In this document: positions 25,524 through 34,345 of the stretch, in pieces
Numbering within the stretch: position 1 is the first letter of the stretch
Layout of the letters: the number at the start of each line of letters is the position of its first letter
From: CAWBRT01 sp963819175
GTDB lineage: Bacteria > Acidobacteriota > Terriglobia > Terriglobales > Acidobacteriaceae
DNA length: 64,000 nt
Assembly (NCBI GenBank): GCA_963819175.1
Contig: CAWFVJ010000018.1
Coordinates: 62,001 to 126,000 of the forward strand
Direction: 5' to 3'
Position numbers and translations under genes: made by a program
The notes under the pieces: generated by a model
Told to the model about the DNA's origin: nothing
The model's input: the letters and a program-made list of their open reading frames with translations, nothing else
Databases searched by the model: none

Positions 25524-25632
25524 ATTGTCTCCGCAAACTCGGTCAGGCGGGATTTGTAACGGCGGCTTCCTTGAACCTTGTCTCGGTCGCCGGAGATGCT
25601 CGTCGGCTCTCCCATCGAAGCCGAACTGGCCA

Positions 25633-25795
25633 TGGACACGTATCTGGCCGGTCTCCTGACTTGCGCGTCGGCGGTGCGAACCACCTTCCCAGAGAACAGC
25701 TACTCCAGTGGTTCAATTGTTCGCATCTCAGCGCTTACAGTTGCGGGGCAGTGGCGGCATCTCACCGCGCTTCCCTTTGCCAGATGGCGCATTTA
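25633..25795 (-). promoter_or_regulatory. Cobalamin riboswitch
   Basis: On the leftward strand the consensus parts occur in order: AAAGGGAAGCGCGGTGAGATGCC, GCCACTGCCCCGCAACTGTAAG, a variable arm, CCACTGG, GGGAAGGTGG, and the B12 box AAGTCAGGAGACCGGCC at 25646-25662. It ends about 110 bases before the btuF start. B12 binding normally shuts off downstream expression. No separate terminator hairpin was pinned down, so control may be at termination or at translation. Confidence 0.93.
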
Positions 25796-25842
25796 TAGCT
25801 CATCAGCGGAGCAGTGTCAATTCGGGATCAGTGCGCGAAGCA

Positions 25843-25869
25843 AGAGGCCAAGCATGATGCTTGGCCTCT
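25843..25869 (-). terminator. Hairpin after RNase E/G
   Basis: A perfect 13-base inverted repeat, AGAGGCCAAGCAT at 25843-25855 with its complement at 25857-25869, begins 25 bases past the RNase E/G stop on the leftward strand. Only a weak T-rich tail follows. It probably terminates that gene before the cobalamin riboswitch. Confidence 0.65.
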
Positions 25870-25893
25870 CGATTACGCCAACTAACCGCGCGA

Positions 25894-27990
25894 TCAGAAC
25901 TGAATGTCGAACTGCTCCTGGTGAAGCGGCGGATCGCTCTTGATCAGAATCGGATGGCGGACAAGTTCTTCCATCTCGGTCAGCCATTTGCCATTGTTTG
26001 CCTTCAGTTCTTTAGCCACCTCGGGATTGACCCTCAGGGTGATGTCGGCGGCCTGAATGTGCGAACGAACCTTACGCAGCTCCGTGTAGATCTCATTGCA
26101 CACCGTGGTGACCGACTTGACGAAGCCCGTGGCCGCGCAGTACGGGCAGGGCGAACCCAGCGTACGCTCCAGCGACTGCTTGACCCGCTTGCGCGTGATC
26201 GCCACCAGTCCGAAATCATTGAACTGCAGAACCTTTGACGGGGCGCGGTCGGACTTGAGCGCCTCTTCCAGCGCCGTCATGACTTTCTGCCGGTTCTTGC
26301 GCTCATCCATGTCGATGAAGTCGATGACGATGATGCCGCCGAGATCGCGCAGCCGAATCTGCCGCACGATTTCCTTGATGGCATCGACGTTCGTCTTGAC
26401 GATCGTGTCTTCCAAACGAGCCGTTTTGCCGACATACTTGCCGGTGTTGATATCGATGGCGACGAGCGCTTCCGTCTGGTTGATGACGATATAGCCGCCA
26501 CTCTTGAGCCAGACCTTCGACTTCAAGGACTTGTCGATTTCCTCGTTGATGCCGAACTGCTCGAACAGCGGAGTGGGCTTGGTGTAAAGCTTAATGCGCC
26601 GCACCAGGTTCGGTTGGAAGCGCGAGGCGAAGCGCACGACCCGTTCGTATTCCTGCTCGCTGTCGACCCAAATCTGCGAAAAGTCCTGCGTAACCTGATC
26701 GCGCAGAATGCGCTCGACCAGGTTCAGATCGTGATAAATCAACGCCGGAGACTTGCTGCTGTCGGCGCGGCTGCGAATCTCGTTCCACAGGTGCTTGAGG
26801 AATCGGATGTCGGCGCGCAACTCGTCTTCCTTGATTCCGGCAGCAGCCGTACGGACGATGAAACCGCCGTGGCCGTTTTCGCGCTCGCTGGTCACAATGC
26901 GCTTCAATCGCTGGCGCTCGTCGTCAGAGCTGATCTTGCGCGACACGCCTACGTGGTTCACCGTCGGCATGTAGACCAGGAAGCGGCCCGGCAGCGCGAT
27001 GTGGCTGGTGATGCGTGCGCCCTTCTTGCCGATGGGCTCCTTGGCGATCTGAATCAGGACCTCTTGCCCTTCCTTGAGCAGGTCGCTGATCAGCGGCATC
27101 TGGCGCGGAGCTTCTCGGCGTCCTGTGCGCATGGGAGGCCGTCCACCACGGCGCCCACGACGGTCGCGCCCACCGCGATCGGGATACGCGTGCTCGGTAC
27201 GCTGCTGGTAGCCGGCAGTTGCACCCGGTGCGCGCAGTTCGGCTCGTCCGCCGTCGCTCAATTCCCGAGGCTGACCGGACTCCTCGCCTTCCTCCTCGCT
27301 GGCGAATTCAGACTCGGCCGTGACTTCCGATTCCTCAAACTCATCGCCGTCTTCCGGATCGAAGTCGTACTCCGATTCGTCCAGCACATGCTCCTCGCTG
27401 GCTTCGCGAACGGTCTGGCCGAGCAAGTCGCCGTTGGCGGCCAAGCGGTCGAACACCTGTTCCACTATCTCTTGATGGTCATCAGTGTTGAATTGTTCGA
27501 CGTAGGAAGGCATATCGGTCTCTTCCTCGTCGAGTTCTTCGTGTACCACCGGACCGCCTTGGGGCGAATAATCGCCAGCCTGGGGAACTGCGGCGCGTTC
27601 GTCGTGCGCGGAACCTTGATACCCGGCCGCTTGAATTTCCTGATCCGGCAAGGACGTTGGCAAAAACTCCCCGTTTCCAGCCGGAGTTGTTAATGGTTCG
27701 TCAGCGGGGGAGAGAAGCTCCGATTGCTTTTCTGGACTCGCTTCGGCCTTGGCATCTTCATCTTCCGCTCTTGGCGCTACGGCTGGAGCATCGTCATGGA
27801 CGGATTCGCTGAAAGCACTGCTCGTGGCTTCGGGTTCAGAATGGTGTGAAGGCTCTATTACCGGGACGTGCTGGCGATAAGGCAGCAGGTCCGCCTCAGT
27901 GATACTAGCGTCAGCATCGCCGCCCAGCGCAGCTTCATAAGAAGCAGACGTGGTCGCAGGGGTAACCTCAGGTGTGGCGGTTTCCGCCAT
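25894..27990 (-). CDS. Ribonuclease E/G, C-terminal catalytic part (frameshifted gene)
   Basis: The first 300 residues are an acidic low-complexity stretch ending in an Arg/Gly-rich segment. The second half of the split S1 domain follows (LLKEGQEVLIQIAKEPIGKKGARITSH), then the RNase H-like and DNase I-like catalytic core. The catalytic aspartates are visible in VAIDINTGKYVG and VIDFIDMDERKNRQKV, and the zinc link is SPCPYC. It ends in the small C-terminal domain. It degrades and processes RNA and is the hub of mRNA decay. The N-terminal S1 half is at 28231-29100; between them the frame changes twice (near 28250 and 28000) through one extra and one missing base. Full length is about 1068 residues. 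Confidence 0.9.
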   Translation of the reverse strand: MAETATPEVTPATTSASYEAALGGDADASITEADLLPYRQHVPVIEPSHHSEPEATSSAFSESVHDDAPAVAPRAEDEDAKAEASPEKQSELLSPADEPLTTPAGNGEFLPTSLPDQEIQAAGYQGSAHDERAAVPQAGDYSPQGGPVVHEELDEEETDMPSYVEQFNTDDHQEIVEQVFDRLAANGDLLGQTVREASEEHVLDESEYDFDPEDGDEFEESEVTAESEFASEEEGEESGQPRELSDGGRAELRAPGATAGYQQRTEHAYPDRGGRDRRGRRGGRPPMRTGRREAPRQMPLISDLLKEGQEVLIQIAKEPIGKKGARITSHIALPGRFLVYMPTVNHVGVSRKISSDDERQRLKRIVTSERENGHGGFIVRTAAAGIKEDELRADIRFLKHLWNEIRSRADSSKSPALIYHDLNLVERILRDQVTQDFSQIWVDSEQEYERVVRFASRFQPNLVRRIKLYTKPTPLFEQFGINEEIDKSLKSKVWLKSGGYIVINQTEALVAIDINTGKYVGKTARLEDTIVKTNVDAIKEIVRQIRLRDLGGIIVIDFIDMDERKNRQKVMTALEEALKSDRAPSKVLQFNDFGLVAITRKRVKQSLERTLGSPCPYCAATGFVKSVTTVCNEIYTELRKVRSHIQAADITLRVNPEVAKELKANNGKWLTEMEELVRHPILIKSDPPLHQEQFDIQF

Positions 27991-28230
27991 CGTCGCGTGT
28001 CCGGCTCCGGCGGCCCGCCCGCTTCCGGCTCAGGGGTGCTGGCCGGAACGGCGGCGACGGCGCTGTCGCTGTCGAAAAGCCTGGCCTCGAGCGGAGCGAC
28101 CTCGGCGTGCGTTGCGGAGTTGGGTTCCGGCTTACGGTACTTGGAGATAGACTCTCCGGGAAGCACAATCGGCGTGTAATTTTCCGGCAGGGAATACTCT
28201 TCCCGCGGTTCACGGTCACGCGGCTCACGT

Positions 28231-29100
28231 TCACGGTCCCGACCACGGTCTCCACGCACGCCCACGTCCACGGTCGCGGTCGCGACCTCCGCGGCCTCCG
28301 CGGAAATCGTCTCGGCGCGACTGGAATTCCTGACGTGGCTCCGGCGGTCGCTCGCTCTCATCCCGAGGCCCAGCGTCTGCGCCGCGGCTGTAGCGGGCGA
28401 TGGACTCACCTGGCAGCAGTATCGGCGCGTAATCGGACGGCATGCCCTGGAAGTTCACCGGATCCTTGTCGACGGCCTTAGCCTCCGGCATAGACTGTTC
28501 TTCCTGAACGGCCGCCGGAATCTCCGGCTCGACATCTTCGGGCGCGGCAGCGCCTCCCGACTCGGCAGGAGCAGCCTCACCCTGCGCGATTGCCGGCTGC
28601 GCTTCAGGCGCGCGCTCACGGCCTCCGCGGCGGCCCCGGCGCCTGCGGCGGCCCCGCCAGCGGTGTGCTCCTTCCGCATCCTGAGGTTCCGCGTCCGCAG
28701 ACTCGGCGTCAGTCGCCTCGGCAGGCCCATCGGCCTCGTCGACGAACTCTTCCTCCTCGGGTTCCTCCGATTCCAGCGCGGCAGGCACGCTCTCGGCAGG
28801 CGACTGCCTCACCTCGGCGAATTGCGGCCGGACCGGTACTTCGCCAAACTCTTCCTCATCATCCTCCCCGGCGAAATCCAGGAAGTCGGAGACATAGAGA
28901 AAAGCGTCGCGTTCCAGGCCGACATCGACAAAAGCCGATTGCATGCCGGGAAGCACGCGAGTTACGCGTCCTTTGTAAATCGAGCCGGCGAGGGTGTATT
29001 CATTTTCCCGCTCAAAGTAAACTTCGGCGAGCTGATCGTCCTCGACCAGCGCTACCTTGGTTTCGTGAGGGGTTGAAGAAACGTACAATTCCTTGTTCAT
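28231..29100 (-). CDS. Ribonuclease E/G, N-terminal part with split S1 domain (frameshifted gene)
   Basis: Residues 1-75 carry the start of the enzyme and the first half of its S1 RNA-binding domain (VYFERENEYTLAGSIYKGRVTRVLPGMQSAFVDVG). From about residue 78 an insert of roughly 600 residues begins, rich in Glu/Ala, with an Arg block (RWRGRRRRRGRRGG) and a final RGG-like segment. It contains the peptide YAPILLPGESIARY (28390-28431), repeated as YTPIVLPGESISKY (28137-28178) in the next frame. The frame stops at 28231 in Arg/Gly-rich sequence; reading continues in another frame to about 28000 and then rejoins the catalytic part. ATG at 29100 after GGAGC. S1 inserts occur in some family members; this one is very large. 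Confidence 0.85.
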   Translation of the reverse strand: MNKELYVSSTPHETKVALVEDDQLAEVYFERENEYTLAGSIYKGRVTRVLPGMQSAFVDVGLERDAFLYVSDFLDFAGEDDEEEFGEVPVRPQFAEVRQSPAESVPAALESEEPEEEEFVDEADGPAEATDAESADAEPQDAEGAHRWRGRRRRRGRRGGRERAPEAQPAIAQGEAAPAESGGAAAPEDVEPEIPAAVQEEQSMPEAKAVDKDPVNFQGMPSDYAPILLPGESIARYSRGADAGPRDESERPPEPRQEFQSRRDDFRGGRGGRDRDRGRGRAWRPWSGP

Positions 29101-29685
29101 GGTTGCTCCGGGCTCGCGGAACTGGCACGGACTCGAGGTCCCGGCAAGCAATTGCCCGGGTGGTCACGGCCCGCGTTGAGTTTGCGAGCGTCACCGGAAG
29201 TGGAATAGGCAGGTCAGTCTTGAAGTTCGGTGGACCGCTCCGCCACGCCTAAGTGCTACTGCGTGGTGATGGAGAAGGGCCGGGGACCACACGGGAAAAG
29301 CTGTGTGGAGACCAACACGCTTGCTCCCCAATTTGTCGGAACATCCGCTTCCGCCGGCGATGCCAGCCAGAGGTCCCGATAAAATGAGCAAGTATTCATG
29401 TCAGCCGAAACTGCATTAATCTTCTGCACCGAAACACTGCGTCGCACCTTCAGGGTTTGTGGCCACACTCTCACTGGCAAAGGCGGAAGGCCAATGCCAA
29501 ACAAGGGGGCCGTTACCCGCCCCGGGCAACGCTCCTTCAATCCTGTCGGCCCTTTTCCTCTGGCCGGCGAGTGCTCTTCTTGCGAAGAGCGGTAAGAATC
29601 TTGACCTATATGTTAGTCGGGGCCGGGCTCAGGTCCTGAGCACCGCCGCCGAAACTCTCAGGCCGTCTTGCCATCGGCAAGAATG
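29101..29685. other. Long intergenic region without recognised gene
   Basis: About 585 bases between rodA (downstream end) and RNase E/G (upstream end). It should hold the RNase E/G promoter. I see a clean hairpin GCTCTTC/GAAGAGC at 29573-29590 and a small TTGCC/GGCAA hairpin just past the rodA stop near 29668-29681. No tRNA, 6S, SRP or RNase P signature was recognised, and the short frames lack ribosome-binding sites. Confidence 0.5.
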
Positions 29686-30780
29686 CTAATTCACGAAACG
29701 GCGCATACGGACGTTCATCACGATTCCGAGCGCCAAGAATGTAAACAGCACCGACGAGCCACCATAGCTCATCAACGGCAGCGGAATGCCGGTCACAGGC
29801 ATAAAGCCGACCACCATTCCAACATTGACCAGCACATGAAACGTGAGAACCGCTACAACGCCCATCACGATGAACGTTCCAGCACGATCAGGCGCCGTTT
29901 GAGCGTTGCTGATCAAACGCATCAACAACATAAAGTATAACAGTAAGAGGAAAGTTGCGCCGACGAATCCGTGCTCCTCCGCCCAGGCGGCAAAGATAAA
30001 GTCCGTGTGCGGCACCGGCAGGAACTGACCCTGGGTTTGCGTGCCTTTGGTTGCGCCCTTGCCCCAGAGCCCGCCGGAGCCGACCGCCACCATCGACTGC
30101 ATTACCTGGTAGCCCGCGCCTCTGGCGTCTTCCTCGGGCGCGATAAAACTCGTCAGGCGGGTCTTCTGATAGGGCTTTAGCCCGTAATGCCAGACGGCAG
30201 GCATCAGGATGCCGGCGATTAGCAGCAAAATCAGGGCATGCTTGGCCCGCATTCCGCCCAAAAACAAACCCATCATGGCTACCGGGACGTAGGTAAGCGC
30301 CGTGCCGAGGTCCGGTTGCTTGAGCACCAGCAGCATCGGAACGCTGACGATCAATCCCGCCTTCACCAGTTCGCGAAACGGCAACTCTCGTTCGTTATAG
30401 TCGGCAAAATACTTGGCGATGGCAAGGATCAGGATGAGCTTGACCCACTCCGATGGCTGAAAGTGCGATCCTCCCGGCATCAATATCCAGCGGCGCGCCC
30501 CCAGATACTTGCGGCCAAAGATAAGCACGGCCACCAGCGAGACAACGGCAACACCATACATCCACGGCACGTTTTCAAGCAGTACCTGGTAGTTCACGAC
30601 GCTGAGGATGAACATCAGGATCAATCCGGCGGCGATCCAGTACATCTGCCTGATGTGCATTCCCTGAAATTTTGTGTGCAGGGTCGCGCTGTAAATCTCG
30701 AGCACGCCGAGTGAGCAGATGATGAGCACGATCAGCAGCAGCACCCAGTCGAAATCGCGGAAGCGGATATGACGGCTCAT
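29686..30780 (-). CDS. rodA: Rod-shape peptidoglycan polymerase RodA
   Basis: A 364-residue SEDS-family membrane protein with about ten hydrophobic segments. It polymerises lipid II with PBP2 during cell elongation. Family marks: LKQPDLGTALTYVPVAMMGLF contains the catalytic Asp of SEDS glycosyltransferases, then GSGGLWGKGATKGTQTQGQFLPVPHTDFIFAAWAEEHGFVG, and the C-terminal GMVVGFMPVTGIPLPLMSYGGSS signature. The ATG at 30780 overlaps the PBP2 stop in an ATGA arrangement, so the pair is translationally coupled, as expected of partners. Confidence 0.95.
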   Translation of the reverse strand: MSRHIRFRDFDWVLLLIVLIICSLGVLEIYSATLHTKFQGMHIRQMYWIAAGLILMFILSVVNYQVLLENVPWMYGVAVVSLVAVLIFGRKYLGARRWILMPGGSHFQPSEWVKLILILAIAKYFADYNERELPFRELVKAGLIVSVPMLLVLKQPDLGTALTYVPVAMMGLFLGGMRAKHALILLLIAGILMPAVWHYGLKPYQKTRLTSFIAPEEDARGAGYQVMQSMVAVGSGGLWGKGATKGTQTQGQFLPVPHTDFIFAAWAEEHGFVGATFLLLLYFMLLMRLISNAQTAPDRAGTFIVMGVVAVLTFHVLVNVGMVVGFMPVTGIPLPLMSYGGSSVLFTFLALGIVMNVRMRRFVN

Positions 30781-32921
30781 CGATGGGGGGCGCTCCTTGC
30801 GGGAGGCTCGATAGTAGCAAACAGGCCGGGAACATAATCCCACGGTCGCTTTGCATCCTCCGCAAAAGCCTCCATGCCGGGCGCCGCAACCGCCCGGTGG
30901 AATTTTGTCCCCTCGGAGATGTGGAAGCGTGCGCCGCCCAACTTATCGGTCGTGCCGCCCCACAGGCCCGTCATTTCCGCCGGTTTCGGCTTCGCGGTTG
31001 TCGTCGGAGCGGGCTTGGTTGGCACGGGCTTGGCCGTCTCAGCTCCGCTGGCTTCGGGAGCAATGCCAGGCTTCGATTCGAGCTTCGGTTCGTTTGCGGT
31101 GGCGCCAGCCACGTTCACCTGCTGGGCCCGCTTCTTTTCCACGAAAGCCTTGACGACCTGAGCGGCCATACGTGCTGCGAGGTATCCATGTTCGCCGCCT
31201 TCGACAAGCACGGCAACCACGATGTCGGGATTCCGACGCGGAGTGACGCCCACAAACCAGCCATTATCCTTGAACGCCGCTTTGTTGGACACCTTGGCCT
31301 TCATCGCGTTGGAAATCGTTTGCGCCGATCCAGTCTTGCCAGCAAAGTCGATGCCGTTCAGATGTGCGCTTGGCGCGGTGCCAATCGGGTTTACCACATC
31401 GGCCAGACCATCGGTGATGGTGGTCCAGCCTTCGCTGTCGATGGGTATCCGCGTCTCTTCGTTGTAGTTCACCATTTGCAGGTATTGCGGGGGCAACTGG
31501 TCAGGGAAGGCCACGTGCGGCCTGCGCATAATTCCATCCGAGGTGATGGCGCCGACAGCGCGCATCAGTTGCACGGGCGTGGTCGCGACCGCGCCCTGGC
31601 CAATGCCCACCGAGATGGTTTCGCCCGCAAACCACTTCTGCTTATAGTTCTTGATCTTCCACTCTTCGCTGGGCATCACGCCGCTAACTTCCTGCGGCAG
31701 ATCGATGCCGGTCTTCTGACCGAGTCCGAACATGGTTGCGTACTTAGCGATGCGCCCGATTCCTAGCCGTTCCGCAAGAGTGTAGAAATAAGTGTCACAG
31801 GACTGATAAATGGCTTTCGGAAGCGTTACCGTGCCGTGTCCACCCTTCACCCAACACTTAAAGAAACGCCCGTAAAACGTTCCACCACCTCCGCAATGAA
31901 CCACGAGAGTCTGTGAAATTCCTTCCTGCCATCCGGCAACAGACATGATGACCTTGAAGACGGAACCCGGTGCGAGCTGCGCCTGGATGGCTTTGTTCAG
32001 CAGAGGCTTGGCAGGGTCCGTCAGCAGGTCGTTCCATTCTTTGCGCGAGATGCGCACGGCGAAGGCGTTGGGATCGAACGCCGGACGGCTCACCATTGCC
32101 AGCACTTCTCCGCTGCGGGGATCCATCGCCACGATTGCGCCGTTCTTGCCCGCTAACGCCTCTTCAGCGGCGATCTGGAGGTCTATATCGATGGTCAGCT
32201 TGAGTTGCTTGCCGGGAACGGCTTGCTTGTCGCTAAGTTCGCCCACTTCCTTGCCGCGACTGTTGACCAGCACCCGCCGCGAACCGTTTTGCCCCATGAG
32301 GATATCGTTGTAGTACTTCTCGACTCCCGACTGCCCGACGATGTCTCCCACGTTGTTGAACTGGAACTGAGGCTGGTTCAACATCTCATCGCTGACTTCT
32401 CCGACGTAGCCTATGAGATGCGCGGCGAAGCCGTTTTTTGGGTAGAGGCGGCGATGGACGGTAATGGTGTCGAGCTCAGGATACTCGTTACGGTGCGACT
32501 CGATAAACGCCAATTCATCGGGCGTAACGTCGTATTTCAGAAAGATGGGATTGAAGCCTGGCAATGCCGCCATCCGCTTCAGCCGCTGGCGCAAATCCGC
32601 CGGATCAAGATGCAAGCCGGCGGCGATGCCATCGAGGTCGGCGTCGAGATCCGCCGCCTGCTTTTGATCGCGCAGCAGCAGCGCGGAAAACGACGGGTAG
32701 TTGTCGACGATGATGCGGCCTTCACGATCGAGAATCTTGCCGCGCGGCGCCAGGATGGGCACTTCGCGGATGCGGTTCATCTGCGCCAGCGTGTCATACT
32801 TTCCCTGATTAACGATCTGCAAACGCCAGAGCCCGAAAGCGAGCATGAGGAAGATCGCCAGGATTACATACTGGATTCCAGTGAGCCGAATTTGCGGAAC
32901 TTTTTCTTCGCGCCCAAACAT
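30777..32921 (-). CDS. mrdA: Penicillin-binding protein 2
   Basis: A 714-residue class B PBP, the transpeptidase partner of RodA. An N-terminal anchor (TGIQYVILAIFLMLAFGLWRLQIV) is followed by the pedestal domain (EVPILAPRGKILDREGRIIVDN) and the transpeptidase domain, with active Ser in APGSVFKVI, the second motif YQSCDTYFY (SCD, as in other PBP2s) and FAGKTGSAQ. A long Ala/Pro/Lys-rich tail with extra residues after FVEKKRAQQ makes it larger than E. coli PBP2. ATG at 32921 (MFGREEKVP) is preferred, with GAGG upstream; TTG at 32954 is possible. No mreBCD genes are seen in the window. Confidence 0.93.
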   Translation of the reverse strand: MFGREEKVPQIRLTGIQYVILAIFLMLAFGLWRLQIVNQGKYDTLAQMNRIREVPILAPRGKILDREGRIIVDNYPSFSALLLRDQKQAADLDADLDGIAAGLHLDPADLRQRLKRMAALPGFNPIFLKYDVTPDELAFIESHRNEYPELDTITVHRRLYPKNGFAAHLIGYVGEVSDEMLNQPQFQFNNVGDIVGQSGVEKYYNDILMGQNGSRRVLVNSRGKEVGELSDKQAVPGKQLKLTIDIDLQIAAEEALAGKNGAIVAMDPRSGEVLAMVSRPAFDPNAFAVRISRKEWNDLLTDPAKPLLNKAIQAQLAPGSVFKVIMSVAGWQEGISQTLVVHCGGGGTFYGRFFKCWVKGGHGTVTLPKAIYQSCDTYFYTLAERLGIGRIAKYATMFGLGQKTGIDLPQEVSGVMPSEEWKIKNYKQKWFAGETISVGIGQGAVATTPVQLMRAVGAITSDGIMRRPHVAFPDQLPPQYLQMVNYNEETRIPIDSEGWTTITDGLADVVNPIGTAPSAHLNGIDFAGKTGSAQTISNAMKAKVSNKAAFKDNGWFVGVTPRRNPDIVVAVLVEGGEHGYLAARMAAQVVKAFVEKKRAQQVNVAGATANEPKLESKPGIAPEASGAETAKPVPTKPAPTTTAKPKPAEMTGLWGGTTDKLGGARFHISEGTKFHRAVAAPGMEAFAEDAKRPWDYVPGLFATIEPPARSAPHR

Positions 32922-33116
32922 CGATTGCAACTGCCTCAATCCTAAAAGGGCCAATCAATGGAATCAATGCAACGTTCCACTTAATTCTATCCTGATTGTG
33001 CTGGCAGCAACGCCTCGAAGGTACTACGGCGAGGAGGGATAGTCACCAGGAGTGGCCGCGTTCATCGGGCCAATGGCCCGAGCCGGTTCGGAGTACCAAT
33101 GTGGTGTTCTTTGCCT

Positions 33117-34145
33117 TTAGGATCCAACAAACCGGGCGTAGAGGCTGCGCGCGACTCCCGTGTCCGTCGTGCCCTTGATGATGGCCCGCCCGTCGGGGAA
33201 GAGCGTCAGTTCGTAGGGGTCTCGCCAGAACTTCAGCACGAACTCGTTATGGCGCACCGTACCGTGTGGCAGCAACCGTTGCTCCATCTCGTCGAAGTCG
33301 ATTGGACGATGGCGTTCGTGGATTTGCACGGAATTGCGTCCGCACATGGTGATGTGCGGGCGGGCTTCGCCGGAAAGGTGGATGAAATCCGCCTCGCCGC
33401 AGGCGCGGCAACCGGCGCGCGGATGATCGGCGACGATCTCGGTATGGTCGTTGCTCCATACGTCCAGCGAGAGCATGCTGCGCCGCAGTTTGTCGCGGGC
33501 TCCAACCAGAAACTTCAACGTCTCGGTGACGGTGATCGACGCCAGGGCGTTCACCGCCGAATTCAGAATGCCCGATGTGTCGCAGGTCTCCACTACACCG
33601 CGCGGCGAATCCGGAAAGATGCAGGCAAGGCATGCTGTTTCATGCGGCAGCACGTTCATGGTGAGCCCGTAGCTGCCAACCGCCGCCGTATAGATCCAGG
33701 GCCGCTTGAATTTCACCGCGAAATCATTGATCAGATAACGGGTTTCGAAGTTGTCGGTGCCGTCCAGGATGATGTCCGCCCCGTTCAGCAGCTCCTCGGC
33801 GTTGGCCGGAATCAGGTCGTCGACACGGGCGTCAACTTCGATTTCGGAGTTGAAGCTGCTGATCTTGCGGGCGGCGGCCACAGCCTTGGGCAGAGATTCG
33901 GCTGCATCAGCCTCATCGAACAACACCTGCCGCTGTAAGTTGCTGGGCTCTATGTAGTCGCGGTCGATGATCCGCAGATGGCCGACCCCGGCACGCGCCA
34001 GCAAGGAACTGATGGCCGATCCGGTTGCGCCGCACCCAACAATGACGGCGTGCCCCTGACCCAACTTCTTCTGGCCTTCAGCGCCGATTCCGCGAAACAG
34101 TATCTGCCGCGAATAACGATCTTCGAATTTCGGTTGTGAGATCAT
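33117..34145 (-). CDS. ThiF/MoeB/HesA family E1-like adenylyltransferase
   Basis: A 342-residue E1-like enzyme that adenylates the C-terminal Gly-Gly of a small sulfur-carrier protein (ThiS or MoaD type). The nucleotide site VIVGCGATGSAISSLLARAG is at residues 33-52, with Arg in NLQRQVLFDE and the aspartate in ILDGTDNFETRYLIND. Two CxxC zinc pairs are CLAC (near 184) and CRAC (near 257). The C-terminal 90 residues are not a rhodanese but a small domain ending LTLFPDGRAIIKGTTDTGVARSLYARFVGS. Start ATG at 34145. No ThiS or MoaD is adjacent, so thiamine, molybdopterin or another thiolation pathway cannot be chosen. Divergent from bamA. Confidence 0.88.
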   Translation of the reverse strand: MISQPKFEDRYSRQILFRGIGAEGQKKLGQGHAVIVGCGATGSAISSLLARAGVGHLRIIDRDYIEPSNLQRQVLFDEADAAESLPKAVAAARKISSFNSEIEVDARVDDLIPANAEELLNGADIILDGTDNFETRYLINDFAVKFKRPWIYTAAVGSYGLTMNVLPHETACLACIFPDSPRGVVETCDTSGILNSAVNALASITVTETLKFLVGARDKLRRSMLSLDVWSNDHTEIVADHPRAGCRACGEADFIHLSGEARPHITMCGRNSVQIHERHRPIDFDEMEQRLLPHGTVRHNEFVLKFWRDPYELTLFPDGRAIIKGTTDTGVARSLYARFVGS

Positions 34146-34240
34146 GATTTTGACCGGAAAACATTTATTATAAGTGAGTTGACACGCATAGTCAGGGCCT
34201 TGAGGGACAGATGCCTGGCGCCGCGAATGAAAGTTTCTCC

Positions 34241-34317
34241 TGCCGGGGTCCCCGACGCGCGTTGTGGTTGCGCGGGGTCCGCCCCAGCAAGCGAAACACG
34301 CACTTGCCGGGGACCCC
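34241..34317. repeat. Short palindromic repeat upstream of bamA
   Basis: CCGGGGTCCCC at 34243-34253 and GCCGGGGACCCC near 34306-34316 form an inverted pair around a G/C-rich spacer. It lies between the divergent thiF-like and bamA genes. Its presence in the longer bamA frame (from 34211) argues that the true start lies downstream at 34346. Confidence 0.55.
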
Positions 34318-34345
34318 AAATGGGCGGAGAGCAGCATCACTGCTC

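Noticed and set aside
29101..29685. A signal-recognition or RNase P RNA
   Set aside because: None of the hallmark conserved motifs is present.
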